Counted from the first letter of the stretch, positions 1-11,654 are shown. The stretch is DNA of 64,000 bases from Posidonia oceanica (GCA_037176725.1 JAZBRS010000044.1:3100001-3164000); one strand, 5' to 3'. The notes: a model not told the origin generated them from the letters alone. Numbers and translations: made by a program.

Positions 1-1
1 C

Positions 2-733
2 CGTTTCCTAGGCGAGCTGGTCTTTACTCATGGCAAGGCAACAGTGGCCGTCGAGATCGTAGAAATTGCATTAGCGGTGGTGACCCAGCACATAGACCTG
101 GCACCGGTTGTCTTGGCAGAAACCTACCGCGGTCTGGACCGCATCTCGCATCGCTGCCGCCACTTTCATGGTTGCGCATCATTCATTCAGGTCTGGCTAG
201 CGGCGCACACTGAGATAGACCTTCTGCGCCCCCAAGTGCATGCTTTCGAGGCCTACTGCAGCAGCGGCCATGCCAAGGCAGTCAAGAGCGTCAAGGAAGA
301 ATATGAAAGGCTATCGGGACTGACAGACGACACAGTCACATGGCGCATCATTCCTTCTGCAGCCGAAGCATTCACTGTCTTCTTCAATACACGCGACATG
401 CGTCTGGTTGTGCTACCAGGATTTACTGCGGGTGTAGAATATCACCCTATCAGAGTCATGCGTCAGTTCGGCTTCCAGCAGGGCGCCTTTGTCGACAGCA
501 CAGCGCCTAAGCTTCTTCAGGAATATCCCCTCAGTACAATTGCCCCCACGAAGGAGCTGGCCAACCTGATGCAGCATGGCGTGCAATCAACAGACATCGC
601 TGCAGTAAAAGGTGTAGGGTGTACCCCTGAGTACATCACTAAAGTACAGGACCTCTGGCCCATTGACGAAGTCCCACCGAGCGGTCCTTTATTCCCTGAC
701 TTTGGAAAATCAAAGAAGGCTCGAATCAGCTAG
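2..733 (+). pseudogene. Plant mobile domain (PMD) protein of element A, C-terminal part
   Basis: An open frame of about 243 codons runs from the window edge to TAG at 731-733, so the N-terminus is missing. It aligns along its length with the PMD ORFs of element F (42170-43440) and element C (59185-57935). Landmarks of the PMD family are visible: the stretch around RVMRQFGFQQGAF near residues 151-163, the WRIIP segment near residue 114 and a lysine-rich end (KSKKARIS). PMD proteins are related to the MAIN/MAIL proteins of plants and occur in several transposon groups; their biochemical role is not settled. In F and C the ORF follows integrase in the same strand, and the same is inferred here. 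No internal stop is seen in the visible part, making this the best preserved of the three C-terminal halves. It could be intact if the upstream part is. Confidence 0.75.
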
Positions 734-1186
734 AGCCATCATGCAGCTGTCATTCTGTCTTCCTTTCAAGCTGTGCTGTACTTTTTGGCCTGTCACGGGC
801 ATGTAACCGACATTTCTATCAATGCAAAACTGTTTTGTGCTGGCTGTTCACATTTCAAGGCTGACCTTGCATTCCATGATCCTCGTCGCTCACATCCGGA
901 GGCCCCTTGGCCCGATTGATTGCTCGCATGACGCAGGAAAGTCCTCAGCAAACGACCCAGGCTCCAGGACCTTCGCGAACCCACGCCGTCCGACCTGCTA
1001 CTGGACATCCCCGGCTGAGTCTCCTTTGGGCTGGTACCCCAAACTACTCGTCTGACAAACGCGTCAGTTTTGTCCATCCTTCGCTTTCTCGATACCGGGG
1101 ACGTTTCGACCAACCCCTGGCATCATCCTGATACCAGGGGCATCTTTTCAGACGCCCCGCGGTATCTCACCCTTATCTCATCTCCT
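734..1186 (+). other. 3' untranslated zone of element A after the PMD ORF
   Basis: No credible gene. Parts match the equivalent zone of element F (about 43640-43980), including the segment with 'aactactcgt(c/t)tgacaa' and the 'gataccaggggcatctttt' block. Short ORFs here are not conserved in frame between the copies. Confidence 0.6.
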
Positions 1187-1625
1187 CTTTGCCGGCCGAT
1201 AAGTCCGATATCTTATCACCATTCCCAATCAATCAATCTCATCATTATCTCATCTCCTCTTTGCCGGCCGATAAGTCCGATATCTTATCACCTTTTTCAA
1301 CCAAGCTCTCATCATTACCTCACCCCCCTTCTTTAGCAGTAGCTCTCATCATTACCTCATCCTCCTTCTTTAGCATTAGTTCTCATCATCACCTCACCCC
1401 CCTTCTTTAGCATTAGTTCTCATCATTACCTCACCCCCCTTCTTTAGCAGTAACTCTCATCATTACCTCACCCCCCTTCTTTAGCAGTAGCTCTCATCAT
1501 TACCTCATCCCCCTTCTTTAGCAGTAGCTCTCATCATTATCTCACCCCCCTTCTTTAGCAGTAACTCTCATCATTACCTCATCCCCCTCTTTAGAAGTAG
1601 CCTCTCATCATGATCTCATCCCCTC
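1187..1625 (+). repeat. Tandem array, about 37-bp pyrimidine-rich units
   Basis: Two copies of a unit containing 'ccggccgataagtccgatatc' variants (about 1190 and 1261) are followed by roughly eight units built on 'ctctcatcattacctcaccc' and 'ccttctttagcagtag'. The first unit type is the same one that is amplified to about 15 copies in element C (56780-57455, opposite strand). Not coding. Confidence 0.85.
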
Positions 1626-1689
1626 TCCTCAAGCAATCAAGCACTCATCAATCAGTCATTCAGCATTCGATCACTCATCACTCGATCAT

Positions 1690-2860
1690 TCATCAATCAA
1701 GCACCCTTAGGCTGATATCCTAAACTATCAACAATCAAGCACTCTCAGGCTGATATTCCTAAACTATCGACCCAGGCTGATATCCTAAACTATCTACTCT
1801 CAGGCTGATATTCCTAAACTATCGACCCAGGCTGATATCCTAAACTATCTATTCTCAGGCTGATATTCCTAAACTATCTATCTTTTGGCCGATCCATGGT
1901 TGGCCCGCAGTTGTGTTATACGGCTGACATCCAGTAACTGTCCCTTGTAGTGCCGCCAGGCTGATAACCTAAACTATCTATCTAGGCTGGTAACCTAAAC
2001 TACCTAGGCTGATATCCTAAACTATCTATCCAGGCTGATATTCCTAAACTATCCGGCATCTGCGTTATACGGCTGACATCCAGTAACTGTCCCTCGTAAT
2101 TGCCCCTCCAGTTGATAGGACTGTAAACTATCTATCTAGGCTGATATCCTAAACTATCTAGGCTGATATCCTAAACTATCTATCTAGGCTGATAACCTAA
2201 ACTATCGATCTAGGCTGATATCCTAAACTATCCATGGCAATTACGTTATACGGCTGATATCCAGTAACTATCCCTTGCAATTGCTCTTTCCAGTTGATAG
2301 GATTGTAAACTATCGCTAGGCTGATAACCTAAACTATCGATCTAGGCTGATACCCTAAACTATCGATCTAGGCTGATAACCTAAACTATCTATCTAGGCT
2401 GATATCCTAAACTATCCATCGCAATTGCATTATACGGCTGACATCCAGTAACTGTCCCTCGCAAGGCCGCCAGGCTGATAACCTAAACTATCTATCTAGG
2501 CTGATATCCTAAACTATCCAGGCTGATAACCTAAACTATCTATCCAGGCTGATATCCTAAACTATCCGGCACTTGCGTTATACGGCTGATATCCAGTAAC
2601 TATCCCTCATGGTTTGCCCTTTCCAGTTGATAGGACTGTAAACTATCTATCTAGGCTGATATCCTAAACTATCTAGGCTGATATCCTAAACTATCTATCC
2701 AGGCTGATATCCTAAACTATCTATGGCAACCATGTTATACGGCTGATATCCAGTAACTATCACTCACAACTGCGCCTTCCGGTTGATAGGACCGTAAACT
2801 ATCGCCAGGCTGATAACCTAAACTATCGCCCTCGGCTGATGATCCGAAACTCATCCGGTC
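1690..2860 (+). repeat. Tandem array of 'aggctgatatcctaaactatc' units (about 25 bp)
   Basis: About forty units of 20-30 bp are interspersed with a longer recurring block that contains 'gttatacggctgacatccag' and 'gataggactgtaaactatc'. The same blocks, reverse complemented, form the array at 55745-56560 in element C, where a different sub-unit has been amplified. It lies in the 3' untranslated part of element A. Confidence 0.85.
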
Positions 2861-3325
2861 GATAAGTCCGACAACTTATCACCTCCCCGCGCGACTTCGT
2901 CCCAAAAGACGGAGCCCCGCATCCTTCCGCGTCTGGGAGAGGGTCCACCTCTCCCGTCGCTCCTTTGTGGCTTTTAGCTGTCCTTCTTTTCGTGGCAGGT
3001 CGGCACTTCCCGTCAAGTTCCACGGTGCATCGCAACATCCCTCTTCAACGTCGTCAGCATCGCCAGCGTCACCCGCATCGCTTCGGTCCCCCCCATCGGT
3101 ACTAACTCTAATACTAACTTTTGCATTGCATCCACATTAGCATGCATCGCATACATTGCATCTCATCCATTTGCACCCGCACTTTGCATTGCGGCAACGA
3201 TCCACGATGTTCGGCGCATCCGCCGAATAAGTGGCTCACGCCGATAGCAAACCCTCTGCTCTCGCCAGTCAAATGGGGTGTCCCGTCAACCCTGAGCAGC
3301 GGCCTCGCTTCGCTCGGCCTCGCTC
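2861..3325 (+). other. Spacer between tandem arrays and polypurine tract of element A
   Basis: GC-richer DNA without a credible gene. It ends in the block 'cctcgcttcgctcggcctcg', which is also found next to the tract of element C (about 55200-55235, opposite strand). Confidence 0.5.
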
Positions 3326-3338
3326 AGGGAGGGGCATC
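3326..3338 (+). promoter_or_regulatory. Polypurine tract of element A
   Basis: The purine-rich run AGGGAGGGGCATC abuts the LTR start TGTAGACACC. This is the expected position of the plus-strand primer for reverse transcription. The same tract precedes the 3' LTRs of F (46145-46157) and C (55188-55200, minus strand). Confidence 0.8.
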
Positions 3339-6300
3339 TGTAGACACCCCATTTTGACAGGCTAAATTGGTGGAATCTCTCTCTCTGGTGGCTTCTAGAC
3401 CAAACCAATACCTAAACCCAAACCTATGTTAAAACTTACACAATCCTTTTCATCCTACTCCTCAAAACAAGCCTAAACTTGACCTGAGCCTACACCCCTT
3501 TCCCGAACCCGAAAACTATCCAAAATCCATAGGAAAACTCACCATCCCTGACTTAGCAAACCCACCAAAAAGCCCGCAAAATCTCAAACCAGACCCCTCC
3601 CAAAAAACCCTAGGAAACTTAGGTAAAACTACACTTTTTCTACACCTCAAAACCCTCCAAAACTTTCTCAAAACTGAACCAAAACTCCGGGAGCAAGACT
3701 AGAAACCCTAGACCCCACACCCGCCAAATTTCACCCCTTTCCGAGACCTCTAAGAACCCCTTTTGGCCAAATTATCGTTTTCTCTCTCCGGGATTATCGT
3801 TTTCTCTCTCCTCTCTCTCTCTCCTGATTATCGCCCCTCTTTTCACCCCCTTCTTGACCATTTTCTGGCCTGGCTGTGGGCCCCCTTTGTGCTTCTATCT
3901 CTTCTCTATCTTATTTCTATTTTTACTTTATTTTTAGTATTTTCCTTAATTTTTAAAAATTGTTTCCTCCAACTCATCTCTTTTCTCCTTTATTCCCCCT
4001 TTTTTCCCTCTTCTCCCTCCTTCTCTTTTCCTCTTCCTCTCTCTTGCAAAAATCCATAAAAACCCCTAAAAATCTGTAAAACCCCAAAACATAAAAGAAA
4101 CAAATCAGAACCCTAAGAAAAACAATTAAAAAACATTAAACAAGCAATTAAAAACCTAAACTTAACTAAATCAAACTAAAAGGAAAACCAAGCATGTAAG
4201 CTAAAAAATGCAAAACAAACTAAAACAAAATACTGTAAAATCAAGTAAAAAACTGAAATAAAGTCAGAACCTACCAAAGATAAAAACCCCACTAAAAGAA
4301 TTAAAAAAAAAAACAAACCCTAAAGAGAAGAATTAAAAATCAAATACTAAAACAGGTAATTAAAGAAAACAAAAGACTTAACCTAATGAACATAAGAAAA
4401 ATAACATAAAACTTAATTAAAAAAGAAAAAGAAAATACAGTTGGAAGACTTAGGAACACTTAATCAAACCAGGAAAAACCAACTAAAAAATATCAAGAAG
4501 AATTAACAAATAAAAATCGAAAAAACATAGTTCAAAAGACTTAAAGGAGAAAAACATAAAAGACTAGAACTAAAAAGCCCAAAACCCACCCTAATTAACC
4601 TAAAAATAAATCTTAAAAATCCTAATTAACATTCTAGGCACTTAACAAGAAAAACATAATTAAAAAAAAAACAACTTAAAAGACTTAACAAACATTTAAT
4701 CAAGATAAAAAAACAAATTAAAAGCAAAGAGAGCCTTAAGACCCTAATCAAACCCTAATCCCATGTATTCAAAACCAAGACACTAGTGCCATTCCAAAAA
4801 AGGATACAAAAGAACCATAAAACCCTAATCCCCATGGATTCAAACCCAAGACATTAGTGCCATTCTAAAAAAGGAAACAAAAAAAACCCTAAAACCCTAA
4901 TCCCATCCCCATTTAAAAGGACCAACAACCCTCCTACCAAGACACACACAACACAGCCGTCCCTCTCCCTCTCTCTTTTTTCTTCTCCTTCAAAAAACCC
5001 AACACTTCCTCTCCACTCCCTCTTCTCTCCTCTCCAACACAGCCAACACACCTTCCTCTCCTCACCAACACAGCCTCCTCACCTTCCTCCTCTCCAACAC
5101 AGCCCTCCTACCAAGAGCCTCCACCAACAGCCGTCCCTCCCTCTCTCTTTTTTTTTTCTCCTTCAAAAAAAGCCAACAAACCTCCTCCCCTCCACTCTCT
5201 CTTCTTTCTCCTTTGAACAACCACCCAACAGCCCACTCCTACCACACCACAGCCTCCATCATCTCTTCAGACCTCCACCATACCCATCCCCAACCCAAAA
5301 GCCAGAGAGAGGAAGAAAAAACCAGAGGAAGAAGAAACCAGAGGAGAGAGAAAAACAGCCGAACTTCTCCATTTTTCTGCGACCACCTCGGCGCACAAAA
5401 AATTTATCCGAGCCCACCACTAGATCCGTCTCGTTCTCCCGTCCAACCCCATATTTTTTTTTCGCGTTTCGAGCTCCGTAGCGCCCGCAGCAGCTCGCCG
5501 GAGTTGGCCTTCTTCCCCGGCGCCGTTCGCCGGAGCAGCGGCCACATCGCCTCCCCGCGCCGCCACGCCGCTCCACAGGCCGCCCCGGACCTCGTCGTGC
5601 CTCCGCCGAAACCCCCGCAGGCCAGCCGCGCCGCTCCGCGCCCTCCTCCGCCGCCAGGAGCTCACCGGTGCCACCACCCCCGCATGCTACTGTAGCTGCT
5701 ACAGTAAGCATGTTGAATGATGCCGATCGTTTTTTTTTTTTTTTTTTGTTTTTTTTTTTCCTTATCTTAGTAACTTTACCACATATTGCATTTTCACCTC
5801 ATAGTTTTAATTATTTGCACTTAGCTCCTCTATCTGTTTAAATTCATTTAACTTTGAATTAAAACCATATTAAATTGCATGAACTGTTTGTATTTTTCTG
5901 TATTTGCATGATAGTCCATTTACTGTGTGTTTCAGTTATAAAATATTATGCTTTAGCCCCTCTTCTTTACATTATTGCACTTAGGTTCTGTTTTAAATCA
6001 GTCTATTTAATTACATGCATTTTACCATGCTGCATTGCATTCTAAGTCCCTGCATGTTTCTGTTTTTTCATTTAGATCCAACACACTGTAGTAACTTAGG
6101 TTTTGATTTTAATTTTTGGTTGATGCATTACACTTTTGCCCCTCTGTTTTTTCATTTTTTGCATATAGGTCCATTTTAAATGGACAGTAACTCTTGCATG
6201 CATTTTTAGCTTATTACATTGCATTTTTGACCCTGATCTTTTTAAAAATCACATTGCAGTCCTGTAATCTATTTTTCAGGGCATGTTTTCCATATGAAAT

Positions 6301-6879
6301 TGCATATTTGACCCCTGCATGATTTGAAAATCACACATAGAGCCTTGCATCTTTTGAAAAATCATGTGAAAAGACTGTTTTGCCCCCAAGTTGCATTTTA
6401 GCTCCTATGTTTGCAAAAATTGCATGTAGACCCTCTACTTGCATTCCCGGACTCCCCAGAACCCCTGTTTTCTGGAAAATTTGCATTTTAGCCCCTTCCT
6501 TTTTCAAAAATGCTTTTAAACCCCTATTCTTTCCAAATGGCTTTTCCTTGTCTTTTCTGGCTTTGCATGCATTCTGCATCCATTTTAATCTTGCATTTTA
6601 GCTCCCCTTCGCATACACTAAGCACTTTTAACTCCCCTTCACTTGGGAGAACCTTCAGCACACCCTTAGGATCTCCTGAACACTTAGATCTGTTCTCCTC
6701 TTCTGTTCTGGCCCTTCTGCTCCGAAGCCGCGATATCTTCCAATCCGATCGTCGGATCTCCTCAAGTAAGCTGCCCAGGCGACCGCAGCGAAGCGCTCTT
6801 CAGCATGGACCGAGCAGATCTCCGATCAGACTCCCGGATCTCCAGGTATATCTTCCTGAACCCCCGTATTGCATTCATT

Positions 6880-7440
6880 TGCATGCCATTTGCATCGTTT
6901 TGCGTGCCCTTTAGTTTCTTCGCCTCGTTTTGCGTTCCTTCAAGTTTTCTCGCTCCGTTTTGCGCGTCGCTTCTTTGTCTTGCACCGTTTTGCGTGCCTT
7001 TTAGTTTCTTCGCCTCGTTTTGCGTGCCTTCAAGTTTTCTCGCTCTGTTTTGCGCGCCGCCTCTTTGTCTTGCGCCGTTTTGCGTGCCCTTTAGTTTCTT
7101 CACCTCGTTTTGCGTGCCTTCAAGTTTTCTCGCTCCGTTTTGCGCGCCGCTTCTTTGTCTTGCACCGTTTTGCGTGCCCTTTAGTTTCTTCGCCTCGTTT
7201 TGCGTGTTTTCAAGTTTTCTCGCTCCGTTTTGCGCGCCGCATCTTTGTCTTGCACCGTTTTGCGTGCCCTCTAGTTTTCTTGCCCCGTTTTGCGTGCAGT
7301 CTCGTTTGCTTGCCCAGTTTTGCGCCCTTCTTCCGTTTTCTCGCACGGTTTTGCGTTCTTGTTCCGTTTCTTGCCCCATCTTGCATGTCAACCTTGCCTT
7401 TGCATCTTTTTGCATACTTGTTTCGTTCCTCGCACTGTTT
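6880..7440 (+). repeat. 30-bp tandem array inside LTR A
   Basis: Units such as 'cgttttgcgtgccctttag' followed by 'tttcttcgcct' repeat with a 30-bp period. Because 30 is a multiple of three, several frames on both strands stay open, which explains the long ORFs here; they are not genes. Equivalent arrays occur in LTR B and LTR C with different unit order and number. Confidence 0.85.
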
Positions 7441-7747
7441 TACGCCGTTTCCCCATGCATGTCGATTGCATTGCATGGTTTTCTCGCCGTTTCGTTTTTT
7501 CGCCTGCATTTGCATATAGGGCGGTGATGCTTACTGTCCGGAGTTCTCACGAGCCAGGTTTCACCCGGTTCGGAATACAGACAGCGTTGCTGAGCGCTTA
7601 GATTGCACGTTTACTTCCTTGCACTGTCTTTCATCACTTAGAGCACACCTTTGAGCATTTAGACAGGCATTCATTGGCACTTAGGCATTCAAAGTCTGCA
7701 TTTCCCTGCATATGCGAGCGTAAGCCTAGAAAGACCGATTCCCGGGC

Positions 7748-7800
7748 GTGTCGGGGGTGCCTAACACCTTCCCCGCGCGTAACAGGAGTCCTTACCCTCT
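7748..7800 (+). promoter_or_regulatory. Conserved LTR block with a GGTGCCTAACACC inverted repeat (LTR A)
   Basis: The block around 'gggggtgcctaacacctt' is nearly identical in LTR A, LTR B (16818-16870) and LTR C (49385-49440, minus strand), whereas surrounding LTR sequence varies more. GGTG and CACC flank the core and can pair. From memory, similar blocks occur in LTRs of Ogre-like elements, possibly near the R/U5 region; the function is unknown. Confidence 0.5.
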
Positions 7801-7970
7801 CTTGGCCCGCAATGACCATATTGCCCTTGTCCTTGGCACGAGTCACATCATTTGCATTCATTTGCATCTTATTTCTTCTGCATTGCCTTGCATTGCATTT
7901 TTTGCTTGGTTTTGCGTGATTATTCACGCATTTCCCCGGTTTTCCTCGTCTTCCGATTTAATAGACTTGG

Positions 7971-7980
7971 TGGCGACTCC
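7971..7980 (+). other. Primer-binding-site-like sequence inside LTR A
   Basis: TGGCGACTCC here resembles the beginning of the primer-binding site that I recall from many plant Tat/Ogre elements. It is inside the LTR, about 165 bp before its end, and recurs at 17041-17050 (LTR B) and, with one change, at 49183-49192 (LTR C, minus strand). Confidence 0.4.
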
Positions 7981-10900
7981 GATTTTGTCTTATCTTCTTC
8001 TTTTCTTTCCCTTTTTCCCTCTTTTAAATGTTTTCGAGTTAGGTCTTCCTTCTCGGACATAGCCGCTTATAGTGAGCCTGATTCCGATCGGTGCACGCGA
8101 GCTTTGGCATCGTGCATGGACGATCTGAACACCGGGATTACTACACTAAGAAAGAGAGCAGGAGGAGCAAAAGGGAGGTAAACCGTGCAAGTATGAGAAC
8201 GAGCGCCGTTCAAGACCACGCAAAGTAGGTGTGAAGACCTACAAAGGGGAAAGGAAACAAGTAGAAGGATTACCACTGTTTTGTGACTGTTTCCCACCAA
8301 AATGTCCCACGATGTGTCTCGCATACTGCCAAGAGCTCGCGATGCGATCGGATCGTGGAAAAGGGGCAAGAAAGTCGCAATTAATGGTGAATCTAGGAGA
8401 AACGCAACACAAAACACTGGAAGTATGGGAAAAGAGGAAGCAGAGTTGATAGATAAGAAGAGGAGGTCCTATTCTACATGCTCGGGAAATCTGAAAGCAA
8501 AAACAATGCATGGAATGCAAATGGTGTACAAATGAATGCTGTGCAAGGGTTCAGGAGGACTTACGTTGGAAATCTGAAGCCTGATCTGAAAACCGCTTGA
8601 TCCATACTGAAGAGTGCTTCGCCGGGGTCGTCCAGGTAGCTTGGTTGAGAAGATCCAACGGCCAGATCTGAAGATATCCCAGCTTCAAGGCAGAGGGGCC
8701 AGAACAGGGGAGAAGAATTGATCTAGGTGTACAGGAGGTCCTAGGGGTGTGCACAACAGGTCCTCCCATGTAAATAGGAGCTAAGAATGCTTAAGTGTGT
8801 GCAGGAATGCCAAATGTATGAATGCAATGCATGCAGAATGCAAGAAAAGACCTAGGGATGATTTTTCAGAAAACTGGGAACTTATATGCAATTTTTGAAA
8901 AAGTGGGGGTCTAAATGCAAGGATTTTGAAAAGATAGGGGCTTTTATGTAAGGTTTTTGAAAACTGGAGGGTCTGAATGCAATTTTGCAAAATACAGGGT
9001 TCAAAATGCAATTTTACAAGGTAAACATGCATCAAGACAAGTTTTGAAATCATATGGGGGATTGATATGCAATTCTGAAACAAACAGGGTCTAAAATGCA
9101 ACTTTGCAAGCAAAACAGTGGTCTTAATGGTATGGGAATGCAAACAGAGGACCTATATGCAATTTTTTAAATATGCAGGGTCTAAAATGCAATTTTATAA
9201 GCAAAATATGCATTTAAATGATTTTTATAAGCATGCAGAGGACCTATGTGCAATTTTTAAAACATGCAAGGTCTAAAATGCAATTTTATAAGCAAAATAT
9301 GCATTTAAATGGCTTTTATAAGCATGTAGAGGGCCTATGTGCAATTTTTAAAACATGTAGGGTCTAAAATGTAATTTTATAAGCAAAATATGCATTTAAA
9401 TGTATGTTGTGCATTAATGAAGAACCTATATGCAAAAATCAGAAAGTATGGGGGAAATGATGCAATGCAGTAAGAAAAATTGGTAAATAAATGCATAAGT
9501 TGACAGAACAGAGGACTAAAGTGCAAATAAGGAAAACAGTAGGGTTTAAAAATACAATGTACTAAGGTAAAATACAAGCGTTAAATCAGATTATCAACTG
9601 AAGGACTAACATGCAAAAATGGAAAATCGGAGGACCTGAACTAAAATAAATACTGAAGGAAACCACAGTAGAGGGACTAACATGTAATTAATCAATTTTT
9701 TAGATTTTTCATGCAATTTCATATGATTTTAATTCAAAATTAAATGAGTTTTAAACAGAGGCAGGACCTGAATGCAATAAACCAAAAACAGAGACCGAAA
9801 ATGCAATTTAATAACAAAATAGCTAACAAAGAGAAAAATAAAAGCACAGTAACCACAGAACGGCGACCACTGTAGCACAGTGCTACCAGTGGCCGTCGCG
9901 AGCGGAAGGGGGGTGCTGGAGTCGCGCGGGAAGGTCGGCGATGCTCTCCGGAGCTCGGCAGAGGTTGCTGCAGCACCGGCGAGCCGTGACGCTGCCTAAG
10001 GACGGCCGGAGAAGACGCCGGAGCGCTGCAGACCTGCTCGGAGGCAAGGAAGATGATCAGAGCATCGCCAGGGGAAGCCGGAGGCAGGGTCGTGCTCCTG
10101 GAGCTCGTGCGGTCCTCAGGCGGCGATCGAAAGCAAGTTCTGCAAGCTGGAGCGACGGGGCGGCCTCTGAGCTTGCTGGAGAAGAAAGGAGACGACGGCG
10201 ACGATCCGGCGGAAGAAGGAGGGAAACTCTATTCTAATGGGTGGAAAAGCAAGAGTAGAGAAGAACTAAGCTAGTGGAGAAGAAAAATACCTGTTGCGCT
10301 GCCCGGAGAGTCCCCCCGATGTGGGTGGTTTCTGCAGATGCCGGCGGTGATCGTCCGGAGCGTGCGGGCGTCGTCAGCGGCTCGCGGGCGTTTGGAATCA
10401 CTCCACACGATCCTCCGGTGCTTGCTAGATAGTTGGACCGAAGCTCTGAAGGCCGACGTGAGGAATGGGTTCAGTGGGTGCTCTACAGGTCGCCGGAGGT
10501 GGGGAAGGGTGTCCACCGCTCTCTGGTTCAATTGGAGGGTGCTGGTGACTCGCTAGAGGTTTGGTGATGGTCTCTGGGGGGTTGAATTGGGTCGTGGATG
10601 CCTGAGGATGGAGTTGGGTGTCGGGCTGATTTTCTGATCAGAAGAGGGGCTAACTATTTGAAGTGTTGGGTTTGCATTGTGGTGGTGATGAAAGATGAGG
10701 CTCTGGGGGGTTGAAAAGGTGGGGTTTCAGTGAATAATTGGGAGAAGTTTGGAGAGATTTTGTGGGCAGTGGTGTCGGGAATTCTGGGGAGGAAGGTGTT
10801 GGGTTGCTGGCTCGATTTCAGGTGGTTGCAGGGTGATTTCGGGGTGAATTTGGTTGTGGAATTGGAGGCTGTGAAGGTCTGGAAGATGGTGGAGTTTGGG

Positions 10901-11317
10901 GGATGAAATGGGAGTGAATTGGAAGGCTGTGAAGGCTCTGGTTCAGTGGAATCAAAGGGGAAGAAGAGGTCTGTTTTTTTAGAGGGAGAGGGAGAGAATT
11001 GGGTGGCTTCAGCTGCTCTCAGGGCGCTCTCTCTCTCAGGGATCAAAAAGGCGATGAAGAATGAGTGAAGTGGAGGTTTTATGCAGGAGCTGAAGGAGTG
11101 AGCGCGTTGGGATTTTTGAAAATCCACCGGCGGGAGCTGCTGTTGACAGAGAGAGGACGGCCGGCGAGAGGACGGGCAGTAAATGCCCCCCGGAAGAACC
11201 GCTGAGACGCGAGAGAGGAGGGGGCGAGCTGGAGCTGATGGGATCGAGAGGGAGAAGTTGAAATTGAATTTGAAGAAGATGGAGGGAGACTGCTGGCGGG
11301 AGGAAGGAGGACTTGAG

Positions 11318-11384
11318 GAAGAAGAAGAAGAAGAAGAAGAAGAAGAAGAAGAAGAAGAAGAAGAAGAAGAAGAAGAAGAAGAAG
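11318..11384 (+). repeat. (GAA)n microsatellite, about 22 repeats
   Basis: An uninterrupted run of GAA/AAG triplets within LTR D. It generates spurious poly-Glu, poly-Lys and poly-Ser ORFs. LTR C has only a short version at about 53482-53512, so the run expanded after the copies separated. Confidence 0.95.
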
Positions 11385-11649
11385 GGAGGAAGGAGGAAGC
11401 TACGGGCTGGGCTGTACGGAAAAAAGAAAAAAAAGAAAGAAGGGGAAGAGGTGGAATGGGCCGCAACTGGGCCGGACCAGAAGAGAAAAAAAAAATGAAA
11501 AAGAAAGAAAGGAAGGATGGAAAAGAAGGGAAGAGGAGAAAGAGAAGGAAAAATAAAAAGAAAAATAAAAATAGGAAAGATTTGAAGATGCTTTAGAGTA
11601 GTTATTTAGGTTAGGATTTTTTGATTAGGGTTTTTAATGATTGTTTTTA

Positions 11650-11654
11650 ATTAG
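11650..11654 (+). repeat. Target site duplication ATTAG, left copy (LTR B)
   Basis: ATTAG directly precedes TGTTGACACC of LTR B and is repeated directly after its terminal CA at 17216-17220. Five bases is the normal duplication size for Ty3/gypsy integrases. Confidence 0.9.

Larger units (their letters stand above)
1..8145 (+). mobile_element. Element A: Tat/Ogre-type LTR retrotransposon, 3' part with 3' LTR
   Basis: The visible order is the end of a plant-mobile-domain ORF, a 3' untranslated zone with two tandem arrays, a purine-rich tract and a 4.8-kb LTR that starts TGTAGACACC and ends GATTACTACA. The same order is seen in elements F and C in this window, where the ORF follows integrase. 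Gag-pol and the 5' LTR must therefore lie left of the window. The base after the LTR (8146) enters minus-strand LTR sequence of family D, so A is inserted into D. The predicted 5-bp target duplication is CTAAG (8146-8150); its left copy is not visible. Confidence 0.8.
3339..8145 (+). repeat. LTR A (3' LTR of element A), 4807 bp
   Basis: Starts TGTAGACACCCC after the polypurine tract and ends GGGATTACTACA, giving TG...CA termini. It aligns with LTR B (11655-17215) over most of its length and, in reverse, with LTR C (49062-55187). Order inside: a C/T-rich part near 3760-4060; an A-rich, telobox-rich part at 4060-4900; a GC-rich part at 5350-5700; a T-rich part with 'tgcattttagc'-like phrases at 5760-6620; a 30-bp tandem array at 6880-7440; and a conserved block at 7748-7800. 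ORFs inside are low-complexity shadows. Confidence 0.88.
8146..11654 (-). repeat. LTR D, middle segment (minus strand)
   Basis: This is a reverse-oriented relative of LTR C. It begins at the equivalent of C position 50178 and ends at the equivalent of about C 53785. Shared landmarks include the 'gtgtgaagac(c/t)tac' phrase, the 'aggacctatatgcaa'-type T/A-rich repeats (8780-9780), the GC-rich part at 9850-10560 and the GAA-rich part at 11300-11400. Its left continuation is displaced beyond element A, outside the window. Its right continuation resumes at 17216 beyond solo LTR B. ORFs here are not supported as genes. Confidence 0.85.

Noticed and set aside
1187..2860. Possible CRISPR-like array in element A
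   Set aside because: Unit spacing is short and irregular, spacers are not unique, and the context is a plant retrotransposon.
5213..5711. Overlapping 160- and 150-codon ORFs in the GC-rich part of LTR A
   Set aside because: Low-complexity Pro/Ala/Arg composition on opposite strands, and no frame conservation in LTR B or C.
6762..7527. Long ORFs on both strands (217-240 codons) in the 30-bp array of LTR A, and similar ones in LTR B (319 codons) and LTR C (268 codons)
   Set aside because: The 30-bp repeat period keeps all frames open without selection; ORFs exist on both strands at once and start or stop at different places in each LTR copy.
10654..11596. 270-codon ORF with a serine run (minus) and glutamate- and lysine-run ORFs (plus)
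   Set aside because: They are products of the (GAA)n microsatellite inside LTR D; the paralogous LTR C lacks the equivalent frames.
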